A stretch of DNA of 64,000 nucleotides from positions 25,485,098-25,549,097 of the forward strand of contig CM060470.1 of NCBI GenBank assembly GCA_030544235.1. The letters run 5' to 3'. The notes beneath the pieces were generated by a model. It was not told the DNA's origin and did not search any database. It worked only from the letters and a program-made list of their open reading frames with translations. Source of the stretch: Lepturacanthus savala (taxonomy: Eukaryota > Chordata > Actinopteri > Scombriformes > Trichiuridae). The first letter of the stretch is position 1. Every line of letters starts with the position of its first letter. The position numbers and the translations under genes are program-made. Below are positions 24,163 through 36,802 of this stretch, in pieces.

Positions 24163-24504
24163 TTAGATGAACTATGTGTTCAGAGCAATATCTGTGGTTA
24201 TGACAGCACAGCAGGTGTTTGGAGAGATGATGACGTACCGGAAAAGGGCAAATATTGTCCTGACAATGGTGAACAGCTGGTCTGGAATGTGGCACCTGTG
24301 CACCCGCCCGGCGATATGTCGGCCCTCACCGGTACAAACTTCAATCACGCTTCGACAGCAGAAGCTGTTAGTGCAAATGCAAAGAGCATCTGTCATGACT
24401 CACCAGCCTTACTGTACCTGTGCGAGATGAAGCGTGGTGTTTTGGAGGACAGGAAGAGGAAGAGAAAAATCATACTGCAAGGGCTGCACGCTCAATCACT
24501 TTAA
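24163..24504 (+). other. Orphan open frame, 113 codons, exon-like
   Basis: The frame is open from just after a TAA at 24160-24162 to the TAA at 24502-24504, with no obligatory ATG start. It would need to be an exon. The translation is not low-complexity and includes YCPDNGEQLVWNVAPVHPPG, four cysteines upstream of the tail and a basic tail (KRGVLEDRKRKRKI). The DNA has more CpGs than its surroundings. I recognise no domain, and no partner exon or strong splice acceptor stands out. Other frames are also open over part of the region, so chance is a real alternative. Confidence 0.2.
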
Positions 24505-26320
24505 GTGACGCAGCGTGATTGAGAGTTGAAATGTTTGGGCAAATGTCCCAAAGCATCACAAACAAGCTAAGTTAACAGGTTAATGATATGGTAAACCCAG
24601 AGGGACAAAAGTGTCTGTGGGACACATGTGTCAGTCAGTCACACAGTAATTAATACAGTTTACATTGTAATTCTTACGTTTTTAAGCATTTTAAAGCCAG
24701 GTAGGTGGGGGAAAGTGATGGCTTTTGTTTTCTAGCACTTAGATTTCACACAAATGAATATAATCTACTTCATTTGTACTTATTTATATTGAAGTATATA
24801 CTACAATTGGAAAAGGTAACACTTCATTTTAATAAAAGATATGCAAACCTGGTTTTAATTTTGTTGGGTATGATATACATTTTCTGAAGTAATTTGATTG
24901 TAATACATAAAGAATAGGCACTTAAGAGTGAGCATGTGTTAATACATTGTAGTAACATATCAGCAAATGCATTTTTCCCTTTTTAAAAATCCAAATGTCT
25001 GTCCAATTACAGTAATTTCCTCTGCTGACGGTTCTTATCATGGTGTGTGCTTCTGTATGGGTCCCATGGAGATAAGAGCATTTTGTTTAAAGTTAAATCC
25101 TGTTCAATCTGTTCCTGCATGTTTTTGTCTAGTTTAATGAGCAGTGCAACAGTTTGTCTCTTTTGACTCTTTGCTGTTCAATATGTGTATGTCAGGTTGT
25201 GTTGATTTTAATTGTGCATCTCAGCAACAGCTGCTGTTCTAGCTAGTTAGTTTTGATTCATGTTGTTGCAGACCAGTTGCTTTAGATGAAAAATGCATCA
25301 CTGTCTTCAAATTTTTCAAAGGTGAAATCAAACAGATGGTACATAAAGTATTTCACACATCTGCATTGAGCCTCCTTTGATTGGCCAGGTAACACTTTTT
25401 AAAGCCTGTATGGATACATTAATATGAGAGAAATAATTTACTGGATTGTGCTGCCATAAGGAATTTTACACAACTTTTTAGCACGAGCAATAGCGGACAA
25501 ATCACAAACACTACACATGTTGGCTCGGTGTGACCTCACAGGATAATTTGGTGCATATAAAATTTCCACCAAATTATCCTGATTACCACACATTTGATAG
25601 TCTGATGGATATCCAGTTGATATTTAGCTCTGGTCAGTAGCTGCAGTATCTTAAAATAACTGATAATTAACATTATAATTACAACTTGCTCTCATTAGTG
25701 TTTCAGTTCATGCATGTTTAGCCAGCTATCATCTGTAGGTTTTCATGGTGCTTTCAAAAACAACTTTTACCGGAATTAGAAGGGAAGATTGATGTGTGTT
25801 TCTACTCATTTTCTTTTACTTGTCATGGTTTGTCAGGGGCCTTAATCTCATCTGGGACAATTATACAATTTCACACCATTTTCAAGAAAAAATGTATTGG
25901 CGTAATCCGGATTAGTGTTCATAAGGCGAGCTGCCGTTTCCCATTAGAATCCATGTGTGTCATATGGCATGCCATAAACACCATTGTGGGAAAGCCATTC
26001 AAGTGTCACGTACAAATTAAGTTATTTTCTTGTTCTTCGTAGAGTTGTTTGTAAATAGGAAACCTGTTCACTGAGTCAAAACATTTTTCTAAATTAAATC
26101 CCCCCTCATTTATTTTGCACAGTGTCTCTTTTATAGATTGGAGCTATTCATTTCCATGGAAGCTGCTCACATCAGTTTCTTTCCTCTTTTCCTAGTGTAC
26201 TTCATCATATGGCCCACAGTACATGCACATTAAAGATGATATCACACACTCAGAAATATTGTTTCTACGCTCTGTAAAAAATATTCAAATAATTAAGTGT
26301 AAAACAAATACTGATCCTAT
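24505..26320. other. Intergenic with one strong hairpin
   Basis: Nothing gene-like. A perfect 15-bp hairpin at 25539-25581 is listed separately. A second small inverted repeat (CTCAATCAC/GTGATTGAG) spans about 24492-24523. Confidence 0.5.
25539..25581. repeat. Perfect 15-bp inverted repeat
   Basis: CAGGATAATTTGGTG, 13-base AT-rich loop, then CACCAAATTATCCTG. There is no flanking repeat or gene context to explain it. Confidence 0.92.
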
Positions 26321-26425
26321 AGCAGCCACTGCCATCAATGTGTGTAAATGGGTGAATGGACACTCATAGTGTACAGGTCTTTGAGTGGTTGGAAAACTAG
26401 AAAGGTGGTGTATACTTTTACGATC
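26321..26425 (+). mobile_element. LINE/SINE 3'-tail fragment
   Basis: agcagccactgccatcaatg, gtgtaaatgggtgaatggac, tttgagtggttggaaaacta, then gaaaggtggtgtatac. This order (gtgaatgggtgaatg..., ctttgagtgg..., aaagcgctatata...) is that of a widespread fish non-LTR retrotransposon tail. Clade not determined. Confidence 0.55.
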
Positions 26426-26544
26426 GGACTGCATTACAGGTCAGGCGGGAACACTGCATTTTATATCCTAAATCGAATTCTGAAGAAAAATGTGTAAATT
26501 GTTTAATTACTTTACCGAAAATAGGGAAAATTAATATTTTGTTG

Positions 26545-26642
26545 TTCAAAAAATATCAGTTAAAGTTCTGGAGTGGCCAACCCAATCCCCGGACCTTAAT
26601 CCCTTTTAAAACTTGTGGACCGACATCAAAAATGATTTTTCT
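26545..26642 (+). pseudogene. Tc1-like transposase scrap
   Basis: The plus strand reads VLEWPTQSPDLNP in part (here with QPNPRTLI after a frame change), then NLWTDIKN. This is the last catalytic block of a Tc1/mariner transposase. The Glu codon expected before NLW is now TAA. Only about 30 codons are recognisable; flanks do not show terminal repeats. Confidence 0.65.
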
Positions 26643-27028
26643 GAGGTGAAATAAGAAATCAGAGGAATTGTGAGGCTGAAATACCTGTTCATAGGTGCCA
26701 CTGAAATAAAAGCTTTACTCACATTTTTAAACACACTGCTATTATATTGAACACAACTGTACAAGTGCAAGTGGACATCCCTTGTGGATTTCTTTGGAAT
26801 GTGACATTGTATTTGACTCTTTTCCTTGTGATAGTCCCAAACAAAAAATAAAATAGTTGCCACTCAATGCAGCCCAAAGCATCATAAGTAGTAGAAAAAA
26901 GAAGAAAAGAAAAAACACGTTACTTGATTGTTGTTAAAGCATCCATACCATGCACATGATGTATTTGCAATTTAAAGTACAAAAAATTAACCAGTTAATT
27001 TTAAACAATTAACTAATGTAGTTTTACA

Positions 27029-27140
27029 GTGCTCTCTCTCAAGCTTCTTCTCTCTGGAGCTCCAGAAAGCACAGGTTGTTTTTGGTCTGTCTCATAAATA
27101 TTCATGAGCCTCTCTTCTCATTGGCTGGCATTCACTTGGA
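27029..27140 (-). mobile_element. AGGTCC-family MITE, fragment (copy A)
   Basis: The block ctctcaagcttcttctctct then ggagctccagaaagcacagg and ttgtttttggtctgtctcat is the reverse complement of the interior of the copies at 33.7 and 61.5 kb. The conserved phrase GAGACAGAC(A/C)(A/C)AAA with GAAGCTTGAGAGAG identifies it. Terminal repeats are missing here. Confidence 0.7.
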
Positions 27141-28458
27141 AAACTAAAAAAAAAAAAACGTTTGAGACAGTGGGGGCAGGTGGGCCGTGCTGGGAGCCTC
27201 TACAGGCGGAGGGGGCTACTGCATAACATTAGGAATTCAAGGAAGTGCAAATGAGCCGTGAAACAGAAAAGTTTCTAAATCCAGGCTGTGTGCATTTCTC
27301 CGTGTATCTGAGAGTTTGCTGCATGAGATTGTCTTTTGGAAGGGCTTTGAATTCTATTGAAAGTTACAGTTTCAACCGGGTGTGACGATACCTGCTTACC
27401 TTTAAAAAAATTATTTAATCACAGATGGCTTATGGTGGATTTTTCCTCTTTTAGCTGTTGTTTGCTCTCCTTCTGAGGGTCCAGGATAGGTCAAGGGTTA
27501 GCAGTGTTGGGTCAGGACTTGGCCACTGTATTTATGGCCTTCCTATGCCCCGTGCTTTAATATGTCAACAGGAACGAGGCAGGATTGAGTGTTTGATGAC
27601 AAGAAGCATTTTTCACTGCAGCCATTCTGTCCCACTGTTCAAGGTCCAGACTCTCTTTTCTGGCCTGTGGAGAAATCTATCAAGGACACATGGACGATCC
27701 CAACAGACACTTTTTTTAAGCAGGGTACATTTTAAAGGGCAAACTAAGGAAAGGAGCTGGATAACATGCTATAGAAAGTAAGAGCTGATCAATCTTTCAT
27801 CAGCGTTGAGGCTGAATTTTCATTAATGGAGTCCTGTGGAGTTGCTTCTCCTAATTACTTGACTGGGTGTCCCACAGGAATATTAATTATACAAGCCCAG
27901 AGTTAGCTGTCTATATGCTACTTAATGTGACTCCAAAAGAAAGGTGTGTGTGTCAGTCACCTGTGTTTGTGCTTGTTTGTCCATGTGCGTGAGACGGTAT
28001 TCATAAAACCACAGAATCTTCCTACTATCTGTCTCTATCAGCACCTCCTTTATCAGCTTCCAGCTCCACTTCAGTTCCAGATGGAGTCTGTAAGGTATGT
28101 TCCATACCAATAATGTCACCCCCCACCCCCACATACACACATATATATGCACACACAACACACACCCCAGGATTATCCTCACGGTTGTGCAGCAATAAAT
28201 CAGAAATATATCTGTTCAGCTTTTAATAGACATTTTTCTGCTTCTGGCGATTTGTTTGATAACACAGAGATCACACCTCCATATATCAGTTGTATGTGTT
28301 CGGCCACCTCGAGGTCTTTGTTCTTCTGTTCAGCCTTCCACGATAGATGCTGCATTTAAGGCCTACTGGCAATATACTGTATGTAGGGAAGTCAAGAAAT
28401 GAAGACAACATCCATCCTCCTACTGCTTCCTACTGTATGTGTATCTGTACATACATAC
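27141..28458. other. Intergenic, nothing recognised
   Basis: A 107-codon ORF at 27458-27781 is open but shows no domain, no codon pattern I trust and no splice context. A short CA-rich tract lies at 28120-28165. Confidence 0.45.
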
Positions 28459-28857
28459 GTACATATCAGTGGCGATTTCTTTAAGACTACAAGGGAAGCT
28501 GAACTTCCCCTGCCCTGTCAAAAGAAATGGCCAAATTTGTGCAGCTGTATTAACATTTTGACTATAAATCTGTTACAACATGTTCATCTTGAAGACGAGT
28601 TCTTTCAGAATCAGCTACTTATCATAAATAAATAAATGACATGTCCGTACATTCCCATACCGCTTCCTGGTCTCTGGTCAATGCATTTCCCCATAGACGC
28701 TGAGCGTCTCTGAGAGTCAGTGGGGCTTTTTTTTCATCGCCTCGAAACTTGGCGCCCATTGGATAAATGCTGAAAATTAGAGCCCGCCCGGTGTGGGTGG
28801 TACAGCAAATATGAGCTTTCCCTGTTTGAAAGATCACAAATCGCCACTGGTACATAT
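28459..28857. mobile_element. hAT-type MITE with perfect 8-bp TSD
   Basis: The element 28467-28849 (383 bp) starts CAGTGGCGATTT and ends AAATCGCCACTG, a perfect 12-bp terminal inverted repeat. Perfect 8-bp duplications GTACATAT lie at 28459-28466 and 28850-28857. Both features are diagnostic of hAT. The interior (gggaagctgaacttcccctg) matches a repeat I recall as common in fish. It has no transposase. The intact TSD and termini suggest relatively recent insertion. Confidence 0.92.
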
Positions 28858-29109
28858 ATATTACTACTTATAGGTATGTGCTTGGGGAAAAAGGAACATT
28901 TTTGTTTTTTGTTTTTCCCCAAATTCCAAACAAAAACGTTATTGTTTAGAGCATATATTTGCAGAAAATGACAAATGGTCAAAATAACAAAAAGGTACAA
29001 TATTTTCAGACCTCTATGTATCGTATGCACAATTTTATTATTTTTTTTTAAATAACTACATCTGGAACACTTTTATGCTTTAATTTTACATATGTACTTA
29101 TAATGTAAC

Positions 29110-29198
29110 TATTTTTACTGTGAAGCACTATGTGCACCCTGTGCTGTAAAGGGTAATATATAAATAAAGCTTACTTACTTATTTACTTACTTACTTGC
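29110..29198 (+). mobile_element. LINE 3' tail with (TTAC)n
   Basis: ctgtgaagcactatgtgcac, then ccctgtgctgtaaagggtaa, tatataaataaagc and a TTAC/CTTA repeat. This is the usual 3' end (GTAAAGCGCTTTGTG...TATATAAATAAA plus simple repeat) of a fish non-LTR element. Confidence 0.55.
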
Positions 29199-29234
29199 AG
29201 TGGGCCATGGCTGCAGGTTGGGAACCACTGCTCT
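29199..29234 (-). mobile_element. hAT terminal fragment
   Basis: gtgggccatggctgcaggtt then gggaaccactg: its reverse complement begins CAGTGGTTCCCAACC, a Charlie-like hAT terminus. The other end was not found. Confidence 0.5.
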
Positions 29235-30530
29235 AAAGACTCTTTCTCTCCCTGCGTGAATGAACATTTACTGTGCTGCACAGTTCCAGATAGAGATTCC
29301 TTTTCAATTTGTTTCACAAGATTGAGACTAATTCTTCAGCCAGAAATGAGACCTATCTCCTCCTCATCTTGTATGACATTACACATTTGAAAGCTTTTTT
29401 TAGTGGATGTTTGTCCGTTGATGTTTATGCATTTTCAATATATTTTTATAATAACACATTCATATTTTCCATGCGTCATACAATGCATGAAAGGTGATAT
29501 TTTACTCTCCTTTTTCCCTTGTGGGAATAAAGACATATTTACTGTGCAGGGGATGGAGATTTTATTGCACTTATGCAGACTTTTAACTACTTTGTGATAT
29601 ACATTAAAATTAACCCTGTGTGTGACACTGGATTAGAGTTATATTACTATGTGATAGCGAGATAAATTATAGCGCTGGAGGCCATTGATCTGGGGCGGTA
29701 GCCCCCTCTCCAGGAGAGTGTACAGACAAGCCTGGCCTCTGTATTTCCCCATCCCCCTCCCTTCTGGGCATTTTCTGATTAGTGACGGTAAAAATCGACT
29801 TTCTGTCTGGTCACAGAATGATCCGTGCACGTTCAGTGTATTAGGTTTTACATCACTGTGATGCTCTGTAGATTTAGCATATAAAACTTTGCTCCTTGGC
29901 CTTTGTGATAATTGCAGCACTAGATGTAGAGCTTGCTGTACAATATGCAGGTCTGATGGATGCAGTATACTGACTCATCATTACACAATGACTCAGTTTT
30001 ACCCTAATTTTAATATTTCTTATTGTAAAACACACAATATTATGTCATTTCTTGACTTAGATTTTTCACAAGTCAGTTACTGCATTTTAAGATCTGGCTG
30101 CTGGTTCTCCAGAGTTTTCCTCTGCATGTATTACCACTGAAGTTTATGTTGTACTTTTTATTTTTCACTGCACCAGAGCCATGGTGATCAACAATAATCA
30201 GTATTACCAGAAAGGCTTTAATGTTATTTGAGCATGATGATGATGATGCTAGGACCAAGGAAGAAAGGGAGAAAAAAAGGGTGATGGCATTCAGACTGCA
30301 TTTGAGTGTGTGCAGTGCAGTAGCATATGTGTATTCTGAATGCGGTAGTGCAGCATCAGTGGTCACGTCTTCTTCCGGTTATTTGTCAAAATATACACCT
30401 GCACCTAGTGTTCAAAAGGGGCCTGGCGGTTAATTGAAAATCATTTATTTGGTGTTTGTTGCTAATCTCAAGCATGTCTTTTTATTTGTTATTACCATTA
30501 GCAGAGCAATTCTGATACAGGTTTTAACAC
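29235..30530. other. Intergenic, one short LINE-like tail
   Basis: 29513-29545 (tttttcccttgtgggaataa then agacatattt) resembles the tail ttccccattgtgggactaataaagg that recurs in fish LINE ends. (GAT)n lies at 30234-30248. Nothing else was recognised. Confidence 0.45.
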
Positions 30531-30834
30531 ACTGAACCCCTACTACCATTAAAGTGCCATAATACACGTAGGAGGGACATTTTTTTATTTTAAATGTCTC
30601 TCAATTTGGTCCATTACTTGTCACTGATGTTTTCGGATTCCAGACTTGAGCATGTACATGTATTTCAAAATTTGGCATTTTGAGTAAAGAATGAGTAAAA
30701 ACAAGTGAAATCCTACTACTAGTGTTTGTTTACGTAGCCTACGGAGATGGAGCATCGTGGCGCATCGTCCTGGAGCTAAGGAGTTTAGAACAGAATGTTC
30801 TTATCGGGGGGATTTAAAGAAACAGAAGCTAAAA

Positions 30835-30930
30835 TGGACAGTTTTAGAGCTGTAAATCATGCAAAGATAATCCAGTAGGGCCACAGACTAAAAATATGAA
30901 CCTGGAAATGTGCATGTTATATCCCTATTA
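30835..30930 (+). mobile_element. MITE terminal fragment
   Basis: gagctgtaaatcatgcaaag then ataatccagtagggccacag and aatatgaacctggaaatgtg, ending catgttatatccc. I recall this as one end of a very common fish MITE whose full termini read ...ATATGxxCCCTTTAA. The partner end is not certain; 30550-30600 may belong to it. Confidence 0.4.
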
Positions 30931-33104
30931 AATTTTCCTACTTCAGATTCACTCACTGAGGCAATTTTCTCATAAATATAATGGACTGGACCAACGGATG
31001 TTGGAATGTTTTGGTGCAGCTGAGGGATTAAAATGTGACTATTATTGGGGTTGTTGGATAATACGACATGATATTCTTTATTATTGTCGCCTTAGGGAAA
31101 TTGGGCTTGGCCTCCGTCTTGCTTCATTTAACAAATGCCATTCTACACTTCACATACAGAGTACATAGACATGTGACACAATCACACTATTATTATTCAG
31201 AGTACAGTATCTGCTGTTGCACTTTAATATAACATACTGAATGACTTTAAAACAACATATTGCATAACTCATCCATTATAACAAAGTCCCTTCGCGAATA
31301 TGGCCTCTGTGGCTCATACTATGTCCTTACTGCTTAAGATGCTAATAGAAGAAAGCACAAATGAGTTTTTAAAATTATTAATTAACCCTAACCCTAACCC
31401 TAATTAATTAAGTAACCACTTGGATAGTCTTTATCTTCCACCGGAGTGTTAAAGTTTGTACTCAGAGTGGAGGAAATGGCATGGATCAGCCAGTATTCTC
31501 TCTGCTCCTCTGCTCATGTATAGATTGAAGGCACTGGTGTTTTTCTTCCCTGTGACCTTCATGGCGGTCTGAACAAGATGGGCATGCTAGCTGTAGTGAG
31601 AGGAATGCCGCTGTGTGCAGGCAGCACTGCACCACTGGGGTGATGTGTCTCCAGCGCTGGAGGGGGGGTGCAGCCCTTTAAAGTTCTGCACAGATTTACA
31701 CAGCAGTTAAAGTCAAACCACAAGTCAGAGACGGGTGGGCTTTTTGGAGTGCATGTACAAACACACACGTATACACACACACACTTAAGATTACTTCCAA
31801 CACAAATAACACACAGCAGTGTCCCTGCTTGATCAGTAATACACATGCTTTACTGGCAAGAGACAGAAACACTGAGGCTGTGGAGGCAGAGTGAGGATTG
31901 TTGATGGCGGAGAGCAAGGTGTAGACAGCAGGTTACCTCTTCATCTCCCTTGTCCTCGCCCCGTCATGCATCACACTGTATATTGGTAAAGCGAGTGGGA
32001 TGCTGATTCATGCTGGCAGAAATGGCCCAAGAAAAAGGAGGGAGAAAGAGAGGAAGAGAGGAGGCCCTAAAATGGCTCTGAACATGTGAAAAAGCAGCCT
32101 GCCAATAGCGGCCATAAACCCTGAGTGACAGCAGGCACAGACCCATGAATCAGAGTGTGACAGGATTGTAGAGTTCAGTATGGCAGACACTGGATTCAAT
32201 CAAACCAACACCTAACCTTCAGCGTGGCTTCATGGTGAGTGGCATAACAAGAACTACAAAGCAGGGATGACTACGGAGGGAATGACTGATTGTTTCCTGG
32301 TTATATTGTTTTATATTTTTCTGAGCGATTGTAAATGCAGAGTTGGATTAGATAGACCCTGACACTCAGATGGATTATACTGAAGAAGGCCATCCACAGA
32401 ATATAAAATATCTGACTTTGTCTTACCGGCTCAGAACAAGTCAACTACTTTAGAGGGGAAAAGCATCTTGCCTTATGCCTATTTACTCTAAGGTTAAGTG
32501 TGAAAGCTGCACAGTTGCAGACAGTTCATAGACCGGAGCATTTTAAATCTATTAGACTCAAATACTGCGCATGAAATGACTCTAAACAGCCGTCAATTTT
32601 GAATTGCTATCATAGGAGTTTCATTCTTCCTGTTAACATTCAGTGGGTCTCCTATATTGAAAGAACCACCTCAGGTAATATGATGATGAATTGCATATAG
32701 ATTAATGTTGCTATTGATGGAGCACCCAGTGGGAGTGTGATTGTGAGGTGTTTCCAACAGCTTGCTTTCTCATCTAAATCTTCTGAAACCTCCTACAAGC
32801 CCACAGGGAGACAGGAATATACCGCCTGCCAGAAGAAGACAATAGAAAATGGGCAGAAAGAGTATCATCTCATCAATCTTTGGCTCACTTTACAGTTTTC
32901 TGTCTTACTGAAGCAGAAACATATTCTTTTTGGTCTCTAAATCATGAAGTTATCTGGCTTCGATGACTACCATTAAGCTGCATACTAAACGCTCTACAAA
33001 CTTCTGTCAACAAATTCCGGATATAACTGGATTATACATGTGGTATTTGAATTTTTTTGTAATTACACTTTTATTTTGTTAATATGGATGGTAGATGGTA
33101 ATAT
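30931..33104. other. Intergenic; short telomere-like tract
   Basis: The telomere-like tract at 31383-31403 is listed separately. 31440-32050 is slightly GC-richer and carries short antisense ORFs broken by a CA tract; no product is recognised. Confidence 0.45.
31383..31403 (-). repeat. Interstitial telomere-like (CCCTAA)3
   Basis: Three TAACCC units plus TAA, embedded in ATTAATTA-like AT sequence on both sides. It is oriented opposite to the tract at 19.7 kb. Confidence 0.9.
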
Positions 33105-33515
33105 TGCAGGTACATTCTGTAACCATATTTAAATATGCATACAACTGGAATCAAATCGACTAACATAAGTATACTTACATAATTACATTATATGTACATT
33201 ATAACAGTCATTATGTGTATTTCCAGAAAATGTAATATTTCCTTCATGTTTTCTATTTAGCCCTGACTGGAAAAATAGCACATCCAGCTTTTTATCTTGA
33301 TTAACCCACTCCAAATGTTTGCAAAATGGGCAGTGGATAGAAGTATATTTACTCATTAATTTTCTTTTATTGATGTTGTGGAAGTTTGGTCAAAATTTGT
33401 ACAAACTTTGGATGGAAATATATTTATAAACTGTCCCAGAAAGAATTCTTCTTTTTTTATCCTCCAGTGCTTTAAAGGTCCTATATCTTAGAGAGCAAGA
33501 TTTGAATTTTGAATG
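33105..33515 (+). repeat. Unidentified direct repeat, copy 1
   Basis: It shares with 36803-37128, in the same order, ggtacattct, gcatacaactgg, ataagtatacttacat, tacattatatgtacattata, ccaaatgtttgcaaaa, ttggtcaaaatttgtacaaa, ctttggatggaaa, tttttttatcctccagtg and the start of an AGGTCC MITE. Copy 1 has about 85 extra bases at 33215-33300. No coding potential was seen. The family is unknown to me. Confidence 0.88.
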
Positions 33516-33891
33516 GTCTATGTGATATTTAAATGTGTCCTAATTGCTTGTTTTAAAACAGTCAATCCACAGAGATAGGCATACAGTGTCTATCCGGAAA
33601 CTCTGCTTTAAAACCTCTGTGTGTGAAGTTGTGATGTCACTACTATACATTCATATATACACTATGCACTCCCCATTCACAGCCATTCAAATCAAAAGAG
33701 ACCTGCATTATTGTTAATGAGGCAGACACAAAACAACTTCCTACAGCACCACAGAGAAGCTTGAGAGAGGAGCTGTAAAACTATATTGAGACGATTTTTA
33801 GTTCTTAAAACCACAAATACAGTATATCTTGTTCAAGATATAAAACTGAAAAAAACAAAACCCAGAAAAAGTGTACAATGTGGGACCTTAA
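33472..33891 (+). mobile_element. AGGTCC-family MITE (copy B, fullest)
   Basis: It begins TTAA at 33472-33475 followed by AGGTCCTATA, and ends TGGGACC then TTAA at 33888-33891. The termini are short and inverted with TTAA on both sides, consistent with a piggyBac-type target. Interior landmarks shared with other copies are ccattcacagccattcaaat, gaggcagacacaaaacaact, agagaagcttgagagaggag and cttaaaaccacaaata. Non-coding. Confidence 0.75.
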
Positions 33892-36802
33892 TTTTTCCCC
33901 TACCTTGGCGTCTGTCTTTTAGGTTGTCATTTGGTATTTTGTTCATCATTTCAAATTATAGCATTATACTAAGAATATGAATAATTTGAATAATGAATGA
34001 ATTAATGAATAATTACTTTATACAGCATATGTGAAACTTGGGACAAAGACTTCACATTTGGGCAATCCCACATTGTTTGTATAGGTTTTTAGGTTTCCTC
34101 TTCATTATTATTAAACAGGGGGCATATTTATTTATGTATTTATGTTTGTGGTCATATAGCTCATGTGTCATCCGTGTCTTTAAGTTTAACAGAGATGTTA
34201 TAGACAGAATTCTGCTCCTGTCTGTGTCCCTCTTCTTGGTCTTTACTTGAGGAATACCTGCCAAATGTTGTAAAATTGTTTTGATCACTGTGAGACAGGC
34301 AGACTTCCTGTTGTTAATTCTTGTATCAGCAGCAAAATGCAGGCTATAGGTTCAATCTTCTGCTTGTCTCTTGGTCTCTTGTCTTTCCTGCTGCGGCTTG
34401 CTGAGCGTAGCATTGATGCAGTTAATGAGAAAATCCTCAGCAGGAGTAAGACAACTTGCTGGCCTAGATTAGAAATCTATAAACAATCCCTCAGGAAGCA
34501 GCTCGACTTCCTGTTTTCCCGACACCAAAGCTAGCCTTACCCTTGAAAAGTGAGGAATGGAGGAATTTATTCACAAAGTTGTTCATTCTTTTCTCTCTCT
34601 CTCTCCCTCTCTCTCTGTCTCTCTCTCACTCTCTTTTTCTACCCAGCCTCTGTTGACTTAGACATTACCTTGAATTGCAAACATTGTGTGTTAATATAGC
34701 GTATAATGTGACACTAAATATGCAGATCTGTACAGCACAACACCTGATTTCACATCTGAGTGTCAAAGTGCCATCTGTGGGGTCACCTGCTGGCCCCAGC
34801 TTGGTGTCACAGCGAGTGCTGGACAGAAACATGAGAGTGGAGGGAGAGGGAACAAGAGTGAAAGAGAAAGAGGGAGGGAGGTCAAAACAGCCATCCTCAT
34901 AGGTTGGGTAAAAAGAGAGGGGCTCAACTTTTTAAAGCAAAAACCAAAACAAGAGAAGTTTGTCGTAAATAAATAAGTGGATGGATAGAGAAGAGACTTT
35001 CTATTATTGATTATGTTGACTAGAACAAAGTGCCCTTTGGGCACCTCTAACTTTACTGCCGGTTAGGGTAGATAATCTTTTGTATTTTTGATGATATTTA
35101 CTGAGGCAGCAGGGGGAAAAGAAGACTAAAAAAAGAAAAAAAGATAAGATCTGTACTAGTGAGCACATTTTTTCCAGTTCATGGGCACACCTTTTCTTTT
35201 TTGACCCGGTTAGGATGCCGAATGTTTACTGTACTTGACTCCTCAGGAGTTTCGTGAACTCAAAGCATTTTCTTGCGCTTGGTCTCATGATTTCTGGAGA
35301 GTGATGGTTTGCTTCTTTTTTGTTTTTTGGCATTGTTGTTGAAGTTTGTTGTTGGTCCGGGCTCCTTGGTGAAGTGAGGAATAGTAAAGCGAACTCGCTC
35401 TGATTTATAGAGTGAACTTCTTCAAACGTTTTCTTCTCCTGTTGTGTTTTATGGCAATTGACAAACCAACACAAAGTTGCATTAACACCAACTGGATTAG
35501 GTGAATAGATGATGGAATAGTGAGACATATCAACTCATGAAATGCAGATTTTTCATAAAGTTGGTGTCAAAGTCAGTTTTTTTTAGAGAAAACTTATTCT
35601 AGACCCCCAAACAGTTGTTTTGGCAAAGTTTAGAGTGATGTGCTGTGCAACTCTGGACAGATAGACAGACAGACATGCTGATGATTGTAGCAATAGTCAA
35701 ATATCTTGTGTTGGCTTTTTTAAAACTTCTCCTACTGTTCAACACTTAACTTTTTATTTTTAATAAAACATCTTTATCCAAATATTCAATCTGCTCCACA
35801 ATAATTTGGTCAGGAATGAGGAGACTAATTGAGCAAACATAAGTGAGGAGAGGGTATTGGAGAACATGTTCTTGAGAACATCTGTGTGTGTGTTGGGTTT
35901 GTTTACGTGTGGGGAAATTGGATGACAGCATGTCTGTCACTGTAGTCGCACTCCACTGCTCTTGAGTGGCACTGCAGATGGATGTCTCTCAAATGCTTCA
36001 GTGAGCTTGCCAATTCACCAGCTGAAACAGATGCTGAATGCAGATATGAGCCGTAACTGCTATTTGCTTAACTTTGGTGATCAAGGATTCAGTTCCTACA
36101 ACTGCTCTCACAGGAAAACACATGTAGTGCTGAGATGGAAAAGTCAGACAGAGTTGTCCTATGGTTTGTGTTTATGTTCTAGTATTTAGTTCATGACACA
36201 TGATATGACCTCTAAAACTGATGACAAAGTTCACGTCAGCCTTGGCTGTACTTGAGATGCTATCATAGACTCTGTATGAAGATGGATTTACGACATGTGA
36301 CACCTATCGATTTGCATTGGAGCCCAGAATATCTGCTTATAGTCATTGTTATCTTTTCTTTTTGGAGCCAGGACCTTGAAAATATGGTGTACGGGGTGTT
36401 GAATGTGTGTAGATTTGGCCAATGACAAACCCATTTCATTTTCAGACAGATCCCACTTCCAAAATTTGTGCAATTGTTTTAGTGGCGATTAGTGGCTCCT
36501 GTTCAACTACATCAGAGTTGCCATTGTAACAGCACCAGCTACAAATCCATGTAGATTTAGGCTTTCAGATTGGTTATCAGAAATATTCAGCCTTTATCAT
36601 CTTATACCTGCAGCTTCTACTCTACCTGCATATTTTATACATGAGGATGTAGATATGTTTGTCTTCTCTCAGAACAGAATAGAGCAAGTGCTGACTACAA
36701 TGTCCCATTGATTCCCATGTTAATTTACCTCTGAAGCTGTGTATCATAAACAGAGATTAGGATGATTTATAAAATATCAGTGCTCCTTTATTTTAAATAT
36801 TC
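33892..36802. other. Intergenic, nothing recognised
   Basis: A pyrimidine-rich (CT)n-like tract lies at 34591-34640. Short ORFs have no recognisable product. Confidence 0.5.

Noticed and set aside
27458..27781. 107-codon plus-strand ORF
   Set aside because: No domain, no good splice context, and a composition like the surrounding non-coding DNA.
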